Positions 1 through 8,454 of a DNA stretch of 64,000 nt are shown in pieces (the stretch's first letter is position 1; every line of letters begins with the position of its first letter). The position numbers and the translations under genes were made by a program. Source of the DNA: Terriglobia bacterium (GTDB lineage: Bacteria > Acidobacteriota > Terriglobia > Acidiferrales > UBA7541); assembly GCA_020072785.1 (NCBI GenBank), contig JAIQGG010000004.1:62001-126000 (forward strand). Reading direction: 5' to 3'. The notes below the pieces were generated by a model. That model saw nothing but the letters and a program-made list of their open reading frames with translations. It was not told where the DNA came from and did no database searches.

Positions 1-23
1 CGTCGATTGCTCGCGAGGCCCGG

Positions 24-53
24 CACAGGCTTCTGCATGGGCGGATGCCTGTG
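24..53. repeat. Hairpin repeat at window edge
   Basis: The arms CACAGGC (24-30) and GCCTGTG (47-53) are a perfect 7-bp inverted repeat around a 16-nt loop. Related CAGGCTTCCGCCTG text occurs at 14159-14172, and a weaker version lies near 26011. It may be a dispersed repeat or a terminator-like hairpin. There is no T-run. Confidence 0.4.
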
Positions 54-141
54 AGCCGGAAGTATAGTTAAATGACTGGAAAATTACAGCGCAGCAATTT
101 CCGCGGCAACGCGGCCGTGGCATGTCTTTTCTGGGAAGAGC

Positions 142-501
142 TCATCGCGGGCGGAAGACCAGCGCGGTGCCGAGAATCCCGCGCAGGATAAGCAGCCCGC
201 CCGCGGCGATGAGCAGCGGGCCGACCCAGGCGAAGGGCACGCGGGCGATGGCCGCCAGGAGCGCGCCGGTCAAGACCAGGGAGATTCCCCGCGTCCAGTT
301 CTCCCAGCGCGCCCGGTACGCGCCCGGCTTGGCCAGCGCGCGCAATCCCCACAGGATCAGCGCCACGCTGACCATCACCCAGGGCAGCGAGTGGCGGTTG
401 AAGAAGATGCGCCCGCTCACGCCGACCCAGGCTAGCAGCGCGCCGAGCAGCAGAAAAAGCATCTCGTTGATCAGGCGGAAGAGGCGATCCGGCGTGAGCA
501 T
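142..501 (-). CDS. Small four-helix membrane protein, unknown function
   Basis: This 119-residue protein is almost entirely hydrophobic. It has about four predicted membrane segments (roughly residues 11-29, 38-55, 72-88 and 91-112) separated by short basic loops such as KPGAYRARWENW. No catalytic motif is visible and I do not recognise a named family. It lies downstream of the cyclophilin gene on the same strand with a 27-nt gap, so the two may be co-transcribed. The ATG at 501 has only a weak ribosome-binding site, so the exact start is uncertain. Confidence 0.6.
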   Translation of the reverse strand: MLTPDRLFRLINEMLFLLLGALLAWVGVSGRIFFNRHSLPWVMVSVALILWGLRALAKPGAYRARWENWTRGISLVLTGALLAAIARVPFAWVGPLLIAAGGLLILRGILGTALVFRPR

Positions 502-528
502 TGTCGTGCGTTCGGGCGAGAGAGCCGC

Positions 529-1056
529 TTAAGCGACCCGTTCGATCTTCACCTTCTGCATGACCACCGGAGTCTTTGGTCGGTCGCCGGAGTCGCGCGG
601 CGTGTTCACGATCTTGGTGACCACGTCCATCCCTTCGATCACCTCGCCAAAGATCGCGTGCTTGCCATCCAGCCATTCCGTCGCGGCCACGGTGATGAAG
701 AACTGGCTGCCGTTGGTGTTCGGTCCGGCGTTGGCCATGGAGAGCTTGCCCGGCGTCGCATGCTTCAGCGCGGGGTGGAACTCGTCCTGGAAGGTATAGC
801 CCGGGCCGCCGCGTCCGTCGCCGCGCGGGCAGCCGCCCTGGATCATGAAGTTGGGGATGACGCGGTGAAACGTCAGCCCATCGTAGAAATTGCGCTTGGC
901 TTTCTGCCCGGTCTTCTCGTCGGTAAACTCCTTGGTGCCTTCGGCCAGGCCGGTGAAGTTCGCGACGGTTTTCGGCGCTTCCTTCTCGAAGAGCTTGCAT
1001 ACGATGTTGCCCATGGACGTCTCGAAAATCGCGTAAGTTCCTGCTGCTCGGCTCAT
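529..1056 (-). CDS. Peptidyl-prolyl cis-trans isomerase (cyclophilin)
   Basis: This cytoplasmic cyclophilin catalyses cis-trans isomerisation of X-Pro peptide bonds. Family signatures are intact: [13 protein letters not shown] at residues 63-75, NGSQFFIT near 115-122 and [10 protein letters not shown] at 128-137. The 175-residue length is normal for a single-domain bacterial enzyme, and no signal peptide is present. The reading frame stays open 18 codons upstream, but the ATG at 1056 follows an AGGAGAG ribosome-binding site and starts directly on the domain, so I chose it. The gene lies downstream of the low-G+C tcm pair on the same strand. Confidence 0.93.
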   Translation of the reverse strand: MSRAAGTYAIFETSMGNIVCKLFEKEAPKTVANFTGLAEGTKEFTDEKTGQKAKRNFYDGLTFHRVIPNFMIQGGCPRGDGRGGPGYTFQDEFHPALKHATPGKLSMANAGPNTNGSQFFITVAATEWLDGKHAIFGEVIEGMDVVTKIVNTPRDSGDRPKTPVVMQKVKIERVA

Positions 1057-1208
1057 GCTCTCTCCTTGGCTGCCTCTAAATCGTACACGAAACCCCGCGA
1101 TTCCCGCCACACGGAGGCCTCCGCCCCGGAAACAAACTCCCCGGGAATTGCGGGTAAATCAGTGCATGACATGAAAGAATTGGCACTGCAGACTTCGCTG
1201 GCAACAGA

Positions 1209-2030
1209 TCAGGCCAGGCACTCCGCCAGTTGGACAAGCCTGAACGGGGACTCAATCTGCTCTGCAATCGCGAGACATTTCTCTGCTGCCAGAACTGGAT
1301 GGCGGTCTCGCCGGGGGAATTCGTCGTAGGTCTTGCCTTCCAGCTTCCGGCCAGCAGCGGCTTTGCGGATCCCGCCCCACTGCTTAAAGAAAAACGGCAC
1401 GCCGGCTTGCCGGCATTGATTTCGAAGCGAAAGTACCCATTCTTTTCTCATGGGCCTCGCGCCCGGGCCGCTTTCTCCACCCACGATGACCCAGTTTACG
1501 CCGTCGAGATTCAGCCGGCCTAGGTCTTCGAGTAACGGTTCAATGGACAAGAAGCGCACCGCCACGCTGGCCCTCCGCAGATCGCCAATTCTAGGCAGGC
1601 CATATTTCTGATCCTCTACGCTTACTCCCCACCAGATGTGGGATTCCTGCGCTGCGAATTTCAATGTTGAATTCAGAAGTTCTTTGAGCCGCTGGGACCG
1701 TTTCGTGAGTACCTGGTATGTATGCCACCGGGCGGAGACCATAACCTTCGCGACGGCGGCAATGTAGTCGTCTGGGACTTCCTCATGAAACAGATCGCTC
1801 ATCGAGTTCACAAAAATCATTTTGGGATTTCGCCAGCGAAGCGGCTCTCCCAGCTTCTCGGAAACCAGCCGCAGGTCAAATCCCTGCTCGTATGGATGCC
1901 CTGGCACGCCTCGAAATCGCTCGGCAAATGTCTCCGCATAGCAATGCTTGCAGCCCGGGCTGATCTTGGTGCAGCCCCGGACCGGATTCCAGGTCGCATC
2001 CGTCCATTCGATTGCTGAATCCGCGGCCAT
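1209..2030 (-). CDS. Three-Cys-motif protein (DUF5131, phage Gp37/Gp68 family)
   Basis: This 273-residue protein carries the hallmark cysteines C20-x6-C27-x2-C30 (text RGCTKISPGCKHCYAE), a spacing reminiscent of radical-SAM iron-sulfur sites. Other conserved-looking stretches are FVNSMSDLFHE and VIVGGESGPGARP. It belongs to the DUF5131 family, named after phage Gp37/Gp68, whose biochemical role is unknown to me. Its start overlaps the tcmP stop in a TGATG arrangement, which suggests translational coupling; a TTG three bases upstream is an alternative start. Base composition is visibly more A+T-rich than the flanking genes, which suggests horizontal acquisition. Confidence 0.88.
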   Translation of the reverse strand: MAADSAIEWTDATWNPVRGCTKISPGCKHCYAETFAERFRGVPGHPYEQGFDLRLVSEKLGEPLRWRNPKMIFVNSMSDLFHEEVPDDYIAAVAKVMVSARWHTYQVLTKRSQRLKELLNSTLKFAAQESHIWWGVSVEDQKYGLPRIGDLRRASVAVRFLSIEPLLEDLGRLNLDGVNWVIVGGESGPGARPMRKEWVLSLRNQCRQAGVPFFFKQWGGIRKAAAGRKLEGKTYDEFPRRDRHPVLAAEKCLAIAEQIESPFRLVQLAECLA

Positions 2031-2866
2031 CAATACTTCCCCTGTTGTTTGTATTTTTCAAAGATATTAAGAACAATCTTCTCGGCTGTATTCACTTGAG
2101 CTGCGAAAAACAAATAGTAAACGACGGCTCCCTTGGAATTCCTCATGGGCAAGGGTTCAGGAACACGCTGGAAGCCCGCCACTTTCTTCAATCTTTCTCG
2201 AAACGCTTCGGCGACGGTTTCGTTTGATTCTTTTTCCGGAATTCCGAACAGATTTCCCTCGGTCTGGTACGCGATGTCCCGCCAGGATTCGTCACCCCAG
2301 AATACGTTCATCCGGGCAATCTGTGATGGACTGACTTTTTCCGGATTGTGCCATAGGACATTCCGGTTCATGTCCGCTACGGGGAAATTCAAGAACATGT
2401 CCAAGCTCTTCATCTTCCCAGCCGTAGAGATTACCTTCCAGTCGAGGTGGAGTCCATAAGGATCGAGGATGCAGAGGCCTCGGCGGTAATCCTCATATCT
2501 CACCTTCGGGAAGACCTGCTCCAGGAGAATGCGATTGCAATCGCCCTGGTAAATGAAAAGGTCTTTTCGCTTTCCGAAGAGCTTTCTCAGTTGTTCGACC
2601 TTTTCCGCCTTGATGTCGATCAAGTGATATTCCCGGAATGGGGGCTGTACGTTCAGCGCATTCCAAGGGCTTCCGGGGACAAATTCTTGCGTTGCCCGCG
2701 CAAGGTGCACGCCTGCACCGGCGAAGGCGTCTATGTAAACGTGATAGAAAGAAGGATGCTCTTGCGCTGCCAGGAGGGTGGAATAGGCAGCGGCGTATTT
2801 CCTGACGATCTCAAGCTTGATCTCGGACCAAATGCCGATTTCGTCGAATTGTAACCAATCCCGCAC
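2030..2866 (-). CDS. tcmP: Three-Cys-motif partner protein TcmP
   Basis: This 278-residue protein matches the partner family that accompanies three-Cys-motif proteins. What can be seen is methyltransferase-like: DAFAGAG at 46-52 resembles SAM-binding motif I, an acidic residue follows the next strand (HLIDIK, D84), QGDC lies at 107-110, and DPYG at 135-138 sits where amino-methyltransferases carry a DPPY-type motif. A methyltransferase-like fold is my inference and no activity is established. It is the first gene of a two-gene unit, starts with GTG at 2866, has no clear ribosome-binding site and shares the island's low G+C. Confidence 0.85.
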   Translation of the reverse strand: MRDWLQFDEIGIWSEIKLEIVRKYAAAYSTLLAAQEHPSFYHVYIDAFAGAGVHLARATQEFVPGSPWNALNVQPPFREYHLIDIKAEKVEQLRKLFGKRKDLFIYQGDCNRILLEQVFPKVRYEDYRRGLCILDPYGLHLDWKVISTAGKMKSLDMFLNFPVADMNRNVLWHNPEKVSPSQIARMNVFWGDESWRDIAYQTEGNLFGIPEKESNETVAEAFRERLKKVAGFQRVPEPLPMRNSKGAVVYYLFFAAQVNTAEKIVLNIFEKYKQQGKY

Positions 2867-2876
2867 GGCGCATACG

Positions 2877-2906
2877 ATATTCGCTTTGTATTCGCCTGCA
2901 TGTCAA
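2877..2906 (-). promoter_or_regulatory. Candidate sigma-70 promoter for tcmP
   Basis: On the minus strand TTGACA (2906-2901) and GAATAT (2882-2877) are separated by 18 bp. The -10 box lies only about 10 nt before the GTG start of tcmP, so the transcript would be nearly leaderless. That agrees with the missing ribosome-binding site. Confidence 0.35.
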
Positions 2907-2979
2907 GTACATTTACTTCGCGTGGAACCCGCAAGCCGCTTTCCGTCGCGCCCTCTCGCCGCTGTTCCCGCCTGCGCTC

Positions 2980-3057
2980 TTCGCATTTCGAATTTCGTAT
3001 TTCGATTTTCGAACCCGCCCCGCCGGTTTCGAATGCTTTTCCACAGCCTATTCGAAT
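2980..3057. repeat. Degenerate 7-bp repeats, TTCGAAT type
   Basis: Five consecutive heptamers run from 2980 to 3014: TTCGCAT, TTCGAAT, TTCGTAT, TTCGATT and TTCGAAC. Isolated TTCGAAT units follow at 3028-3034 and 3051-3057. The unit matches the long array at 16880-17004 (TTCGAGT on the other strand). The stretch lies upstream of the tcm island. Confidence 0.6.
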
Positions 3058-3340
3058 ACTCATAAGTAATCTATTGACGAATAGGTTAAGTTCATAGTAA
3101 TATTCTTCATGAACTCGGCGCTCCGCAACCCCCCGCTCCCCTCCTGGCCGGCTTTCTTATCCCTAACCCCTTTGCCATCAAATCGTTTCCCGTTTTTCGC
3201 CCATAACTCCTTTACTCCTCGCTCCTTCCCAATCCTGGCACTTAATCCCCTTTGGAATCATATCGTTTCCCAGAAAGTGCCGGGGGCGCCCCTCCCGGCA
3301 GCGCCCCTGCGCTTTCCAATCCACATCTCTCGAGGTCCTA
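3058..3340. other. Non-coding stretch with two short inverted repeats
   Basis: I see no gene here. CCTATTCG (3047-3054) pairs with CGAATAGG (3078-3085), and AGTTCAT (3089-3095) pairs with ATGAACT (3109-3115). Both pairs sit in the A+T-rich left part and could be operators for the divergently placed tcmP and zinc-knuckle genes. The right part is C-rich, contains ATCGTTTCCC twice, and holds a GC-rich imperfect hairpin near 3280-3310. Confidence 0.4.
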
Positions 3341-3796
3341 ATGCGACGCAAATCCAATCCTGCTCCTGAATCCGCTCCATCCTCCGGCAGCGCTTCCCGC
3401 TGCCTCTTCGCCGACTCTCGCGGCCACCGCTGCCGCATGCTCCGCTCGGACGCCCACCCCGCCCTATGCGTCTTTCACGCCCGCCAGGAGCGCCACCTCC
3501 TCGAATCCGAGCGCATCGGCGCCGAACTCGCCACCCTCTCCGGTGAGTTCAAGACGGCCACCGACATCAATGGTGTCCTTGGAAAACTCTTCTCACTGCT
3601 CGCCAACGGACGTATCCCCCGCCGCGATGCCGCCGTGCTCGCCTACATCGGCCAGTTGCTGGCCAACACGCTCCCCGGCGTCAAGCGCGAAATCCAGCAG
3701 GTGCGCGGCATCCCCGGCTGGGAGCAGACCCTTCGCAGCGCCTTCTCAAGACAATTTTCACGTGGAGAAGAAAATGCAACGCCAGCGCCGCGTTGA
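3341..3796 (+). CDS. Hypothetical protein with Cys/His zinc-knuckle-like N-terminus
   Basis: The 151-residue product has a basic, Ser/Pro-rich start, then C-x9-C (RCLFADSRGHRC) followed by CVFH, a C-x2-H pair. Together these make a plausible four-ligand metal site at about residues 21-46. The rest is a predicted helical segment including GRIPRRDAAVLAYIGQLL. I recall similar Cys/His proteins of unknown role in acidobacterial genomes but cannot name a family. The 3' end overlaps nothing and the convergent YfiT-like gene follows after 28 nt. Function unknown. Confidence 0.6.
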   Translation: MRRKSNPAPESAPSSGSASRCLFADSRGHRCRMLRSDAHPALCVFHARQERHLLESERIGAELATLSGEFKTATDINGVLGKLFSLLANGRIPRRDAAVLAYIGQLLANTLPGVKREIQQVRGIPGWEQTLRSAFSRQFSRGEENATPAPR

Positions 3797-3824
3797 TTGG
3801 GGAACTCTCTCCTTGTCTCCCTCT

Positions 3825-4346
3825 TCACCAGCCCTTCTGCTGGCGCAGGCGGGTGATGTGCGCGGTGTGGTGCGGGCCGTGCCAGGCATAGAGGAAGAGC
3901 AGCCACTCGAGCGTGCGCACGCCGTGCTCCGGGTGGCGGAAGGTGCGCGCGTAGTCGGCGTCGCGGAGCGTGCGCTGCAGCCGCATCCAGCGGTCGTGCA
4001 GCGCTTCGAGCAGCGTCAGCGACACCTCCACCGGGGCGGACTTGGCGTCGGGGAGTTCGGCCCAGAGGCCCTCGGCGTAGGGCTTGATGGTCGGTTCGTT
4101 CTCGGTCATGGCCAGGCGCAGGCGCGTGTAGGCATTGGCGTGGCTGTCCGCGACGTGATGGATCACCTGGCGCACGGTCCAGCCGCCTTCGCGGTAGGGC
4201 GTATCGAGCTGGGAGTCGTTCAGGCCTTTCACCGCGGCGCGCAGCTTCGCGGGCGTCTCCGCAATGATCTCCATGGCCTGTTGCCGCAGCGCCGGGGTCA
4301 CTTCCTTCGGCGCTTCGAACTTTCCGATCGGGTAGCGCGGATCCAT
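3825..4346 (-). CDS. YfiT/DinB-family putative metal-dependent hydrolase
   Basis: This 173-residue four-helix-bundle protein closely resembles Bacillus YfiT, the founder of the bacillithiol-transferase branch of the DinB superfamily. The signature stretch LDTPYREGGWTVRQVIHHV (residues 47-65) is followed by ADSHANAY and by WHGPHHTAHI at 155-164. The histidines near 63-64, 159-160 and 163 would form the metal triad. The ATG at 4346 has an AGGAGAGG ribosome-binding site; the longer open frame upstream reads into the trxB promoter and is rejected. Substrate is unknown, and no bacillithiol genes are visible nearby. Confidence 0.85.
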   Translation of the reverse strand: MDPRYPIGKFEAPKEVTPALRQQAMEIIAETPAKLRAAVKGLNDSQLDTPYREGGWTVRQVIHHVADSHANAYTRLRLAMTENEPTIKPYAEGLWAELPDAKSAPVEVSLTLLEALHDRWMRLQRTLRDADYARTFRHPEHGVRTLEWLLFLYAWHGPHHTAHITRLRQQKGW

Positions 4347-4473
4347 AAGTTTCCTCTCCTCGGTGTTTCGGCACGCAGCAGCCGGAAGCACTTCCGGACG
4401 ATAGCGCCAGGTCGGGCCGCGGGTCAATTTGTGCGGCGCAAACTGCCGCACCAATTTGGTCCTGGGCCGCTTC

Positions 4474-4501
4474 TTGCCGCGCCGGGGGAGGATGCTACAA
4501 T
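4474..4501 (+). promoter_or_regulatory. Candidate promoter for trxB
   Basis: TTGCCG (4474-4479) and TACAAT (4496-4501) are 16 bp apart, and TGC directly before the -10 box makes it an extended -10 element. The site lies 63 nt before the trxB start. Confidence 0.45.
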
Positions 4502-4564
4502 CATCGCTTTGCGCTGTATCCAATCCGGCCGCTGGAGAATCGAACCGGGGGAGGAAGACGAGAG

Positions 4565-5488
4565 ATGTACAACGTCATCATCATCGGCAGCGGCTGCGCC
4601 GGCCTGACCGCCGCTATCTACGCCGGGCGCGCCAATCTCAAGCCGCTGGTCATTGATGGGCATGAGCCCGGCGGGCAGCTCACCCTCACCACGATGGTGG
4701 AAAATTTTCCGGGCTTTCCCGAGGGCATTCTCGGTCCCGACCTCACCGACAACATGCGCAAGCAGGCGCAGAAGTTCGGCGCGGAGTTCAAGTCCGGCGC
4801 GGTGACGGCCGTGGACCTGAGCCGCCGCCCGTTCCAGATCACGGCCGGCAAAGAGACCTACGCGGCGCAGACGCTGATCGTGGCCGCGGGGGCTTCGGCG
4901 CGGCTGCTGGGGCTGGAGTCTGAGCGCAAGCTGATGGGCCACGGCGTTTCCACTTGCGCGACTTGCGACGGTTACTTCTTCCGCGGCAAGCCGATTGCCG
5001 TGGTGGGCGGCGGAGACTCGGCGATGGAAGAGGCTCAGTTCCTGACCCGCTACGCCAGCAGGGTCTATCTGCTGCACCGGCGCAGCGAATTCCGCGCCTC
5101 GAAAATCATGGTGGACCGCGCCCGGGCCAACGAGAAAATCGAGTTCGTCACTCCCGTGCACCTCGAGGAGATTCTCTCGCCCGCGAAGGGCGCGGTGGAA
5201 GGCGTGCGCGTAAAGAACACGGCGACCGGGGCGCTGCGGGAGATCGCTGTTGACGGCGTCTTTGTGGCCATCGGCCACGAGCCCAACACCGCCGCTTTCC
5301 GCGGCCAGCTGGAGATGGACGCCAACGGCTATTTGCTCACGCGCAATGGCAGCTCGACGAACGTGCCGGGCGTCTTCGTCGCCGGCGACGTGAAGGACAG
5401 CCGTTACCGCCAGGCCGTCACCGCGGCCGGCTCCGGCTGCATGGCGGCGATTGACGCGGAAAAGTTTCTGGAAGAGCACAGCCACTAG
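4565..5488 (+). CDS. trxB: Thioredoxin-disulfide reductase
   Basis: This is the cytoplasmic FAD enzyme that passes electrons from NADPH to thioredoxin. In order: the FAD-binding GSGCAG (8-13), the redox-active C131-A-T-C134 in STCATCDGYF, and the NADPH-binding GGGDSAMEEA near 148. The C-terminal FAD motif is GVFVAGDVKD. At 307 residues it matches the low-molecular-weight bacterial type. A GGGGGAGG-like ribosome-binding site precedes the ATG. Thioredoxin-fold proteins in the window (at 7.8 and 30.4 kb) are possible clients, though no dedicated thioredoxin gene is adjacent. Proline dehydrogenase follows after 36 nt. Confidence 0.97.
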   Translation: MYNVIIIGSGCAGLTAAIYAGRANLKPLVIDGHEPGGQLTLTTMVENFPGFPEGILGPDLTDNMRKQAQKFGAEFKSGAVTAVDLSRRPFQITAGKETYAAQTLIVAAGASARLLGLESERKLMGHGVSTCATCDGYFFRGKPIAVVGGGDSAMEEAQFLTRYASRVYLLHRRSEFRASKIMVDRARANEKIEFVTPVHLEEILSPAKGAVEGVRVKNTATGALREIAVDGVFVAIGHEPNTAAFRGQLEMDANGYLLTRNGSSTNVPGVFVAGDVKDSRYRQAVTAAGSGCMAAIDAEKFLEEHSH

Positions 5489-5524
5489 CGGGGGGCCGCC
5501 GCCTCCGGGCATAATCAAACGTAC

Positions 5525-6436
5525 ATGCTCCGCTTCCTTCTGCTCAAGCTCTCAGAAAGCAAGGCGCTGGCCCGCTGGGTCACCTCCAACAGCGCCACGC
5601 GAAGGATGGCGCGGCGCTTTGTCCCCGGCGAGACGCTGGACGAGGCCGTGGCTGCGGCGCGCGCCTGCAACGACGCGAACATGCTCGTCAGTCTCGATTA
5701 CCTCGGCGAAAACGTCGCCACTGTCGCCGATGCGCAACGCGCCCGCGACGCCTACCTGGAGATCTTCGACCGCATCGCGCGGGAGCGCCTGGACGCCAAC
5801 GTCTCCTGCAAACTGACGCAGCTGGGCCTGGACCTGAGCGTGGATTTCTGCGAGGGGCTGGTGTTTTCGGTGGTGGAGCACGCCGCGAAAACCGGCAATT
5901 TCCTGCGCATCGACATGGAGGGTTCGCTGTACACGCAGCGCACCATCGACCTGGTCAAGCGCGTGCGCTCGCAGATTCCCGCGGTGGGCACGGTGATCCA
6001 GGCTTATCTCTTCCGCAGCGAAGCCGACATCGCCGACCTGCTGGCCTACGGCTGCCGCATCCGCCTGTGCAAGGGCGCCTACCGGGAGCCGGCGGAGATC
6101 GCCTACCCCGCGAAAAAAGATGCGGACGCCAGCTACGTGCGGCTGATGCAGCTGCTGCTGGCCAGCGGCTTCTATCACGGCATTGCCACGCACGACCCGC
6201 GCATGATCGCGGCGACCATCCGCTTCGCCGCGGCCCAGAAAATCTCCAAGCAGGATTTCGAGTTTCAGATGCTCTACGGCGTGCGCACCGACCTGCAGAA
6301 GATGCTGGTGCGCGACGGCTACCGCCTGCGCATCTACATCCCCTATGGGCGCGACTGGTTCCCCTATTTCATGCGCCGCCTCGCCGAGCGCCCCGCCAAC
6401 CTGGCCTTCTTCCTGGAAAACCTCTTCCGCGGTTAG
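5525..6436 (+). CDS. Proline dehydrogenase (monofunctional)
   Basis: This FAD enzyme oxidises proline to pyrroline-5-carboxylate and feeds electrons to quinone. The 303-residue protein is the stand-alone barrel type rather than a PutA fusion. The family stretch near the C-terminus, YIPYGRDWFPYFMRRLAER, carries the substrate-binding arginines, and RLCKGAYREP and ATHDPRMI are also typical. No P5C dehydrogenase gene is adjacent. CATAAT lies about 10 nt before the ATG and hints at a short-leader promoter. The stop overlaps the convergent methyltransferase gene by 4 nt. Confidence 0.92.
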   Translation: MLRFLLLKLSESKALARWVTSNSATRRMARRFVPGETLDEAVAAARACNDANMLVSLDYLGENVATVADAQRARDAYLEIFDRIARERLDANVSCKLTQLGLDLSVDFCEGLVFSVVEHAAKTGNFLRIDMEGSLYTQRTIDLVKRVRSQIPAVGTVIQAYLFRSEADIADLLAYGCRIRLCKGAYREPAEIAYPAKKDADASYVRLMQLLLASGFYHGIATHDPRMIAATIRFAAAQKISKQDFEFQMLYGVRTDLQKMLVRDGYRLRIYIPYGRDWFPYFMRRLAERPANLAFFLENLFRG

Positions 6437-7098
6437 AGCTTCCGGCAGACGGTTACGCCGTCGCGCAGCGGCAGCAGCACGGTAAAGAGCTGCTTCGAGG
6501 CATGGACCAGGCGGTTGAACTCCTGGACCCCTCGCGTGTCGGCATCCTTGGCGCGCCGCGTAACCTTCCCGGACCAGAGCGTGTTGTCGGTGATGAGCAG
6601 GCCGCCGCGGCGCAGTTTGGGCAGGGCCGCGCGCAGCGCCGCGGGATACTGGTGCTTGTCCACGTCGTTGAAGATCAGGTCGAATTTTCCCGGGGTCTTC
6701 TTCAGCAGCGCCAGGGCATCGCCGGTAAGAACGTGGATGCGCCGGGACACCCCGGCGCGGCGGAAATAGGCTTCGGCGCGGCGGGCGTTTTCCGGGTTGC
6801 CGTCAGTATAGAAGATTTCCGCCTGGGCCCCCGCGGCGCGCGCCAGCCACACCGTGGAATAGCCGATGGCCGAGCCCATCTCGAAGATGCGCCGGGCTCC
6901 GGAGACCTGCGCCAGCAGCGCCAGCAGGCGCGCCACGGCAGGGCCGATGATGAAATACCCGTGCTGGTGCGCAAAGGCTTCCATCTCGCGCACCACGGCG
7001 TCGCGCTCCGGCAGCAGATCGTAGAGATATTTGTCCACGTCTCGGCGCGTAAAAACGCTGGCGATGTTTTTGTCCAGGATGATTTTGTGCTTAGCCAA
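6433..7098 (-). CDS. Class I SAM-dependent O-methyltransferase
   Basis: This 221-residue enzyme resembles bacterial caffeoyl-CoA-type O-methyltransferases. SAM motif I is FEMGSAIGYST (about 72-82), and NDVDKHQYP plus ITDNTLWSG supply the acidic residues that bind a divalent metal in this family. Translation most likely starts at TTG (7098), after GGAGAG, inside the end of the upstream UPF0173 gene (8-nt overlap), so the two are probably coupled. The methyl acceptor cannot be predicted. Confidence 0.85.
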   Translation of the reverse strand: MAKHKIILDKNIASVFTRRDVDKYLYDLLPERDAVVREMEAFAHQHGYFIIGPAVARLLALLAQVSGARRIFEMGSAIGYSTVWLARAAGAQAEIFYTDGNPENARRAEAYFRRAGVSRRIHVLTGDALALLKKTPGKFDLIFNDVDKHQYPAALRAALPKLRRGGLLITDNTLWSGKVTRRAKDADTRGVQEFNRLVHASKQLFTVLLPLRDGVTVCRKL

Positions 7099-7807
7099 GG
7101 TGCTCTCCGGGCTTCAGGGCATGGATTTCGAGGCCTGGGATGTCGCGCGTCTCCCGGTGCAAAGCTTCCACCGTCCCGGTCAGGACGGGAAAGGTGGCGT
7201 AGTGCATGGGCACGACGTGCTTCACGCCGAGCAGGCGGATGGCGTAGGCCGCTTCGCGCGGGCCCATGGTGTACAGGTCGCCGATGGGCAGACAGGCAAG
7301 ATCCGGTTTGTACAGCTCGCCGATAATTTTCATGTCGCCGAAAATGGCCGTGTCCCCCGCGTGATAGACGGTGAAACCGCCGGGCAAGCGCACGACGTAA
7401 CCCGCGGGTTCGCCGGCATAGATGCGTTTTCCGGCGTCTTCGATGGAATTGGAATGAAATGCGTGTGTCATCGTGACTTCGAAGTCGCCGATCTTCTGCG
7501 CGCCGCCCTTGCTCATAGGACGCGTCTGTTCACCGAATCCTTTGGATTCGAGCCACAGGCACGTCTCGAAGATGGCCACTAATTGAGATTTGTGTTGTTT
7601 TGCCAACGCCAGGACGTCGCCCAAATGATCGCTGTGGCCATGGCTGATGAAAATGGCGTCGAGCCGGGAGATCTTCTTGAGCGGCTCAGGACAGACCGGA
7701 TTGGTCATGACCCACGGGTCAATCAGGGCTACTTGGCCCGAAGGCGTGGTGATCGAGAATGCGCTGTGACCGAAATAGGTGAGGCGATTGCCGTGTGTAT
7801 TGAGCAT
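7091..7807 (-). CDS. UPF0173 metal-dependent hydrolase (beta-lactamase fold)
   Basis: This 238-residue protein has the metallo-beta-lactamase signature HGHSDH at 56-61. Further likely metal ligands are H115 in THAFHS, D-containing YHAGDTA, and a C-terminal MHYATFP. It matches the UPF0173 (YtkL-like) family, which are cytoplasmic hydrolases of unknown substrate. A GGGAG ribosome-binding site precedes the ATG. It is the middle gene of a likely three-gene unit: TlpA-like thioredoxin 17 nt upstream and O-methyltransferase overlapping downstream. Confidence 0.9.
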   Translation of the reverse strand: MLNTHGNRLTYFGHSAFSITTPSGQVALIDPWVMTNPVCPEPLKKISRLDAIFISHGHSDHLGDVLALAKQHKSQLVAIFETCLWLESKGFGEQTRPMSKGGAQKIGDFEVTMTHAFHSNSIEDAGKRIYAGEPAGYVVRLPGGFTVYHAGDTAIFGDMKIIGELYKPDLACLPIGDLYTMGPREAAYAIRLLGVKHVVPMHYATFPVLTGTVEALHRETRDIPGLEIHALKPGEHLG

Positions 7808-7824
7808 GGTGTGGCTCCCTCTCC

Positions 7825-8391
7825 CTAGGGATTTGAGTTTGCGGCGGGTCCGCCGCCGGCGCTTTTCGCCGCCAGCAGCGCGCGAATGGCCGCTTCATAC
7901 GTGGCGCGATCCGCTCCGCCGGCAATGTGCCCGATCTGCCTCCCGTCCGCAGCGTAGAAAAACGAGATAGGCAGCGCGCCATTCCAGCGCGGATTCACCG
8001 TCTGCTGGAAGGCCTCCTGCTGGCCCGGCCGCTTGCGGTAGTTGGGGAAGATCGGCTTGTGCCTCGCCAGGAAGCGCCGCACCAGGAGCATCTCGCCGTC
8101 ATCATCGAAGCTCACACCGACCACGTGCAAACCCTGCGGAGCGTACTGCCGGGCCAGGTCGTTGAGCATGGGGTATTCTTCGCGGCAGGGCTCGCACCAG
8201 GTGGCCCAGAAGTTCACGAGCAGGGCCTTGCCGCGGTATTTCTCGAGGAGTTGCCGGTAGCCCGCCTCGTCGAGCAGCGCGGGGTCGCGCGGCGCCTTGG
8301 CTTGCGGCACGGCAAAGGGGGCCGCGGCAACCAGAAGGAGAATTGCGACAAAAAAGGTCCTGATTTCCTTGCGCCTACGCATGTTTTTCAT
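7825..8391 (-). CDS. TlpA/ResA-like exported thioredoxin-fold protein
   Basis: This 188-residue protein has a basic N-terminus, one hydrophobic segment (about residues 11-28) that acts as a signal anchor or signal peptide, and a thioredoxin-like domain with the redox pair C66-E-P-C69 (FWATWCEPCREEYP). GALPISFFYAADG carries the usual cis-Pro. It should reduce disulfides in the cell envelope, for example during cytochrome c assembly. The ATG at 8391 was chosen because the signal segment starts just after it; an ATG three codons on is also possible. The ferredoxin gene is divergent. Confidence 0.85.
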   Translation of the reverse strand: MKNMRRRKEIRTFFVAILLLVAAAPFAVPQAKAPRDPALLDEAGYRQLLEKYRGKALLVNFWATWCEPCREEYPMLNDLARQYAPQGLHVVGVSFDDDGEMLLVRRFLARHKPIFPNYRKRPGQQEAFQQTVNPRWNGALPISFFYAADGRQIGHIAGGADRATYEAAIRALLAAKSAGGGPAANSNP

Positions 8392-8454
8392 TCTACCCGC
8401 TTGCACAAAAGTTGAGAAACCGTTTCGCGCCGCGTACAATTGCAAGAGGTCGGC

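Noticed and set aside
4540-4564. tRNA-like T-loop text GAATCGAACC before trxB
   Set aside because: No acceptor stem, anticodon arm or CCA end can be drawn around it.
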